Source: Lunularia cruciata (Eukaryota; Streptophyta; Marchantiopsida; Lunulariales; Lunulariaceae). From it: a DNA stretch of 64,000 bases. The stretch spans positions 41,230,001-41,294,000 of the forward strand of contig OX419757.1 in assembly GCA_948567375.1 (NCBI GenBank). Reading direction: 5' to 3'. Shown in pieces: positions 59,369 through 64,000 of the stretch. How positions within the stretch are numbered: position 1 is the stretch's first letter; every line of letters begins with the position of its first letter. Under the pieces are notes generated by a model. That model made no database searches. It saw only the letters and a list, made by a program, of their open reading frames with translations, and was not told where the DNA came from. The position numbers and the translations under genes are program-made.

Positions 59369-60092
59369 GTTTTTTTATTTTATTTTAAAGCATCAGTTTT
59401 TTTCCTTTTTTGTCTGACAGCCCCCCTGGAGCATTGTCAGACAAAAAAAGAACCCCCCATGGGTGCTTGCAGGCATCGGGTATCTTGCGGTATGAAGATG
59501 ATTGATCAACAGGCTAAAGCTCAAAGAAAACAAAAAATCTGGGGCTTTAATTTTAAAAATTGTTTTAAATGGTTTTTTTGGTCGAACTAATTCTATATAC
59601 TCTGCCCTTTATGAACCTAGCTTACATGGAAGTGTTTGAGGGCAACTTAGTATGCTAGAAGTTTTGACCGACATGGTGCCTGATGATCTTTTATGGTGTA
59701 ATACCGATTAGTTCATTGTACAATTAAAATGCAGCCAACAGAGTCCATATAACAAATAAAAAGAATTCCTTGGCAATTTTTTTCAATAAAATTGACCTTT
59801 GAACTGCTACCACCTGCTGGGCCTTAACTCTTGAACCAATAGGCGGCCTCTTCAAATGTTTTAACAAAATGGGCCTACTCTCTTTGGTCTTTGGGCCTCT
59901 ACCCTCTTCTCCCTCTAACACTTGTGCGTGGAAATCATAAAGCCATTTCAAGCCTGCGTGCAATTCTTTCTCACCCATTTAGACTAGTTAAAAAATATTT
60001 TTTTTCAGCTTTAGCTATATCACTTGAGACCTTTTCAATATATCCCGGTCTCGGCACTCTTGCTAGGGCAACCATAGCCAAATCAAGAAAGC
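59369..60092. mobile_element. 724-bp insert of unknown origin in family B gag
   Basis: The family B gag sequence ...ATGGTGTTA / TGGAATT... found in copy 3 is split here, with TTA present on both sides (59366-59368 and 60093-60095). The insert lacks similarity to the other repeats in the window. It has no clear terminal inverted repeats and contains a strong hairpin at 59406-59448. A minus-strand frame of 84 codons at 59724-59978 has no recognised domain. A 3-bp TTA duplication is typical of PIF/Harbinger elements, but the ends do not support that. Filler DNA from another genomic site is an alternative. Confidence 0.65.
59406..59448. repeat. Perfect 14-bp hairpin inside the 724-bp insert
   Basis: TTTTTTGTCTGACA at 59406-59419 and its exact reverse complement at 59435-59448 enclose a 15-base GC-rich loop. 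Confidence 0.85.
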
Positions 60093-60095
60093 TTA

Positions 60096-60556
60096 TGGAA
60101 TTACGTGATGTAGCTTCTTATAGAACCAATCTACTTCAACTCTACCAACTTATCTTGTGCAGTTCATGTGGCATTTACTGCTTGGAATTGCCTAGTTATT
60201 GCACCCTTGAATTCTTTCCATGTTAGGATTGGTGCAACAAAATGTTCCTCCACTCGGAATTGCCACCATAGCTTTATTCCTCCATCCAATTGGCTTGAAG
60301 CTCAAAGAATTTGTTTCCATTCATCTTGAAGATTTGTAGCCTCAAAATAACATTCACAATCAAATTTAAAATTCTCCAATGTGCTTGGGAAATTTTTGCC
60401 ATCAAACACCTTGGGTTTTGGAAATCAAATTTGGTTCTCTCCTTCTTGAAATGGTGCTCTCTCTACATTCTCTTGTCGTTGTTGGTCTTGTTCATCCAAC
60501 AATCAAGTAAGGTGCTTGACTTGTTGCTACATAACAATGATAACCTCAAGCATTGC
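60096..60556 (-). pseudogene. Gag N-terminal part of family B copy 5
   Basis: It matches 36060-36530 of copy 3 and includes the region upstream of the capsid segment. Separated from the rest of gag by the 724-bp insert and from the leader by the family A solo LTR. No open frame of note. Confidence 0.75.
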
Positions 60557-62274
60557 TATGACAACCCGGCAACAATCACCTCTGCGGTAATCAAGTAAAG
60601 AAAGTTCATTCCCGCATAGATACTAGTCAGAAATGTCCAAATACAAAGTCAAATGTCACAATGTAGTCCTTCTTGGTTGTGTCTTTAATCTCTCAGGTAG
60701 AAACCACACCCAGATGAGAGTAACAAGCACTGATTTGCAATCTTGTCACAAATTAACATTCCTTAATCACAACTCCATCAAATATTTTTAAATAATCTTG
60801 ATTGTGATGATTCAGGCTCTCCCAAAAATGACACTTCATTGCAAAAAGACTTCACCTCAGAATTGTGTTCTACCCTTCCACTAAAGGCACAACTTCGTCT
60901 ATCAAAATTACTTCACATCAACACTACGCTGCACTAACAAAATGTAGAATACTACCAACACTACAATTCTTCTCAAATCTATTAAGGCATTGCTCCGATT
61001 GCACTTCACTCAAGATCAAACACATGGAATGAAGATGAAGGCTACCGAATCCAACATCCAACATCCAACAAGCACATTGATTTACACTTTGAAATTCTCC
61101 TAACATTCACAAACATAAGCACAAAATTGATACTTGGAATCAAGCTCAAACAACAAGCACTAAAATCAACACTTTGCTTTATCTATTCTCTAAAAATAAT
61201 GAGCATTGAACAACATCTTCCTGCAAATGCCACTCTTAAATAGTGAAGCAAACAATAATACTAACAATTATACTATCCTACAACAACTTTTCTTGCTTGT
61301 AGATCCAAAAATGACAATGCACCCCTTCGTATCTGCCTCTTCAAATCTCAAATCTATTACTACTTTGATCTAATGTCTACTTCTTTCTTGGCTTCCAAAC
61401 CTGAAGTAACTCCACTTACTACTCTATCCTCGGATTTCACAACTACTAATTCCTCTACTAATTCTACTACTTCTTTGTTTTGATCTACAACTCCTATCAT
61501 AGTTAATCCTTCTAAATCTCTCCTGACCCACTCTTCTCTAAAGTGTCAAATGTCAAATACAAAGACACCTGCACTCCTATATCTCTTACTTTGGATCTAA
61601 CTACTATCAATTCCTTTACTAATTCTACTATGTCCTCATCAAGAATTGTAATTGAAAGCATGGGTACATTATCTATGCCTTCAATTTGTAACCCACTTTC
61701 CCTTAATCTCTCATGTAACTGACCCAAAGACACACTTACTATCTGATCTTGCACTTTGGGTTCATTCACAACTGCTATTTCTCTTCTAATTCTATCTTCT
61801 CTTCAATCAGAACTGAAATTGAAGTCATGGGTATTCTAAATATCTTTTTTCCTTACTCTAACTTCCTCTAATACCTCTGGCAAGATTACCAAAGTCTACA
61901 GACCTTCAAACTCTGCAATTTTTGTGGCAATGAAAAGCCTTGAACAAGACACTTTCAACGAGATATAACACGCTTGATTTGGACTTGTGGTCATTGAGAT
62001 ATGGCCCCCGCAGTATTCCTGACTTGTAAACTTCATTCTGATGCAAAGAAACCCTCCTTCTGCATCTGACCTCCTTCTTCCTCCTCTGACACAAACTAAG
62101 CTTCTTTGGGTTTAATCCAATCCAAGTCTTTCTTCCTCCAACATGAAGTCTACTTCCTGGAGCCTGATCAAAACACAAGTTTCCTTTCATTTCTTCTCCA
62201 TTTGGTTTCAATTTGGTTTCAGCAAGATACTTCTTCTTCAAAACTCGTCCAAAATGAAAAATGTAAGTACCACA
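60557..62274 (-). mobile_element. Solo LTR of family A, in family B copy 5
   Basis: In + orientation it starts TATGACAACCC and ends GTAAGTACCACA, with ATTGC on both sides (60552-60556 and 62275-62279). The first 970 bp match 22618-23590. The middle is much shorter than in the 3.75-kb LTR and holds only short frames on the element's sense strand (61512-61769 and 61906-62241). It independently confirms both ends of the family A LTR. Confidence 0.9.
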
Positions 62275-62556
62275 ATTGCCACCATGGTTACTACTCTATC
62301 ACACTACTCCCGATTTATCTAATTTACTAGCACATAGATGCAACACGTCCACCATTCTCCATAAGTTACAACTAGAAGTACCAAGTGTTCTTGGGACAAG
62401 GTGATTGCATTTAGAAAATTCTACCCAAAATGTAAGATGATGAATGATGTGAAATGATCCTTAGGTAGTATTTGAACATGAAAATCCCAATGGTTTAGTG
62501 GAAATGGATTTGGTGGTCTATAAATTCCATCCATCCGATTCCTACTCTGATACCAA

Positions 62557-62894
62557 TATAAAAGACCAAGATTGAGGAGAGAAATAAGAGAATGGAAGAT
62601 CACATTAGGACACTTGAGTGTAGGAAACTCCAATGCCTAGCATGAGCTTTGGCTTTGGTATTTATATGGAGCATACAAGGCTCTTGAGAAGCTTCTCAAG
62701 AAGCTTTCTTGAGCCACTTTCTTTGGAGTGCAAGCCAAGTTAATTGGGAAGTTTCTAGAAGCTACCTACTTGGAGTGCAAGCTAAGCTAACTGGGAAGCT
62801 TCCTAGATACTTTTGTAATATTCTAGGCTAATTTTGCATATTTGCTACTTTTTTAGCCCTAACTAACTTCATTGCTAAATTCAATATTCTTACA
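62557..62894 (-). repeat. 5' LTR of family B copy 5
   Basis: It starts TATAAAAGACC in + orientation, preceded by the primer-binding site at 62545-62556 (+ CTCTGATACCAA). A TATAAATA box lies on the minus strand near 62657, and GAAGCTTC-type motifs near 62687-62705 are close upstream of it. Confidence 0.9.
62748..62760 (-). promoter_or_regulatory. Perfect three-unit heat-shock element in LTR
   Basis: GAAGTTTCTAGAA, three units at exact spacing, about 90 bp upstream of the minus-strand TATA box of the same LTR. Confidence 0.6.
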
Positions 62895-64000
62895 AAATAT
62901 CTATTAGAAGCCATAATGTGTACAAATCATGGAATTGTAGTTGTAAGATCTAGTGCAAGCAATGCAAGAGATGTTGAACAAGTTTTGAGAGATCAAGATG
63001 AAAATGGAAGCATTGCAAAGTCAAGTATGTACATTGAAGAGTGATCATGTAATGAAATAGGAGGGATCATTCCAAAACCCAATGACAATGGCCAAAGTAC
63101 TTATAAAGTCATCCACAACAATGAAGCAACATTGTTACTACAAATGAAGAAGAGATATAACATTGAGTCTTACAAGAGACAATGCTTCATGTAAGTAATG
63201 GAGAATTGCATCTCAAGAATAAATTGATACCTTTGATTATTCAAAGTAAAGATTATAGATTTTTTTGCAAGCATTTTTGCATGTGAGTACTGGGCTAATA
63301 CAGCTCTCACTTGGCACAATACTTGAAAATGGTCAATGTTTGCAGAAGGAAGGAAGATCACTTAGATAACAATGCAAGAAGGTTTGTTGAAGAATTCCCA
63401 ATTGGTGGATTCTATGCAAATGGCTCAAATCCATTTATGAAGTTTGAAGCAAAAGAATAGTATCTAAGAATACATGGAGGTATTTCTTGATTTTCATGTT
63501 GCAATAATTAATATGAGCCAAACAAAATCTCTTGAAAACTTCAAATGGGAGTTAAAAGAACAAATTCAACAAGAGATGATGGTACAAAATCCTCATATAG
63601 TTTTTGAAGCCATAACATGTGCTCAAAGAAAAATAGGAGCACTTGGAGGTGGTGAAGGAGTTACCCCAACACAACACCATTGGGCTCAACCACCACACTT
63701 TGGTAGACCAGTTCCATGGAGTCAATGAGTAACATTCATTTTCAAGGTTGTGAAGCTTGATAATTCCAAGGAGAATAGGGACATGTTGAAGAAAAGAGAT
63801 ATGGAGACCCCAAGGGAGAAAAGGCTTGAGCAGAGCAACAATGTTGCTAAAATTGTAGCCAATTTGGGCACATAGCCATCAATTACTATGTTTGCTTCCA
63901 TAGGAGCACTCGGTTTCCATATAGGCAACCTTTGAACAATTTGGAGGGATGAATCAAGGATGAGGAAGTTGAAATTACATAAAGAAACAAATATCATAAG
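62895..64000 (+). pseudogene. Family C element 2, gag part, continuing past the window edge
   Basis: After the AAATA duplication the family C leader and gag resume and match 48770-49800 of element 1. The frame at 63474-63728 contains SLENFKWELKEQIQQEMMVQ and AITCAQRKIGALGGGEG, a part of gag that is disrupted in element 1. The zinc knuckle near 63830-63875 is broken: one stop lies within it and its last Cys reads Tyr. The element continues beyond 64000. Confidence 0.8.

Larger units (their letters stand above)
54954..62894 (-). mobile_element. Family B chromovirus, copy 5, with two nested insertions
   Basis: LTRs are at 54954-55369 (3') and 62557-62894 (5'). AAATA flanks both sides (54949-54953 and 62895-62899), a perfect target-site duplication. 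It lies in the leader of family C element 2. Inside are a 724-bp insert of unknown origin (59369-60092) and a family A solo LTR (60557-62274). Without these the element is about 5.5 kb. Confidence 0.92.

Noticed and set aside
59366-60095. PIF/Harbinger assignment of the 724-bp insert
   Set aside because: The TTA duplication fits, but the two ends are not inverted repeats of each other and no transposase is present.
9489-64000. Functional host genes among the many short open frames
   Set aside because: The longer ones belong to decayed retroelement proteins or are their antisense shadows. None shows a complete non-transposon domain.

Overview
This is a nuclear window from a plant, probably a land plant outside the flowering plants. 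The species cannot be fixed from the sequence. Two things point to a plant: a spliced gene for a plastid-type PDZ protein with a Ser/Ala-rich leader, and a cytosolic HSP70 with a plant-like sequence and a C-terminal EEVD. The HSP70 has no intron in its coding region, whereas many flowering-plant homologues have one. Everything from about 8.5 kb onward is decayed retrotransposon sequence of the kind seen in large, repeat-rich plant genomes. No tRNA, rRNA or CRISPR array was seen.

Layout. Bases 1-7000 are the genic part: a five-exon PDZ gene (+, 312-2176), two small tandem duplications, and HSP70 (-, 4570-6519) with a TATA box and a heat-shock element just upstream. From about 8.5 to 37.4 kb the underlying layer is one old non-LTR (LINE-like) reverse transcriptase pseudogene on the + strand. 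Three insertions of one Ty3/gypsy chromovirus family (here called family B) split it into four pieces at 8541-9488, 14897-16297, 31582-31654 and 37182-37375. The insertions are copy 1 (9489-14896, +), copy 2 (16298-31581, -) and copy 3 (31655-37181, -). Copy 2 has itself been hit by a 9-kb element of another family (family A, 17375-26367), a solo LTR of a third family (family C, 28323-29079) and a truncated family B LTR (29511-29840).

From 38.5 to 45.2 kb a diverged long inverted-repeat pair brackets family B copy 4 (38834-43786, +) and a small minisatellite. From 47.3 kb to the end there are two adjacent family C chromovirus elements on the + strand. The second is interrupted by family B copy 5 (54954-62894, -), which in turn holds a 724-bp insert of unknown origin and a family A solo LTR.

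The nesting is supported by target-site duplications read directly: TTGGA (copy 2), AAATA (copy 5), CTAAG (family C solo LTR) and ATTGC (family A solo LTR). Near-matching pairs flank copies 1 and 3. All retroelement genes carry stops and frameshifts, so none looks autonomous.

Two observations stand out. Family B LTRs carry clustered, often perfect heat-shock elements upstream of the TATA box, which suggests a heat-responsive chromovirus family. The family A LTR is about 3.75 kb long and contains a roughly 690-codon coiled-coil reading frame on the element's sense strand, upstream of the primer-binding site, where LTR elements do not usually keep a gene.
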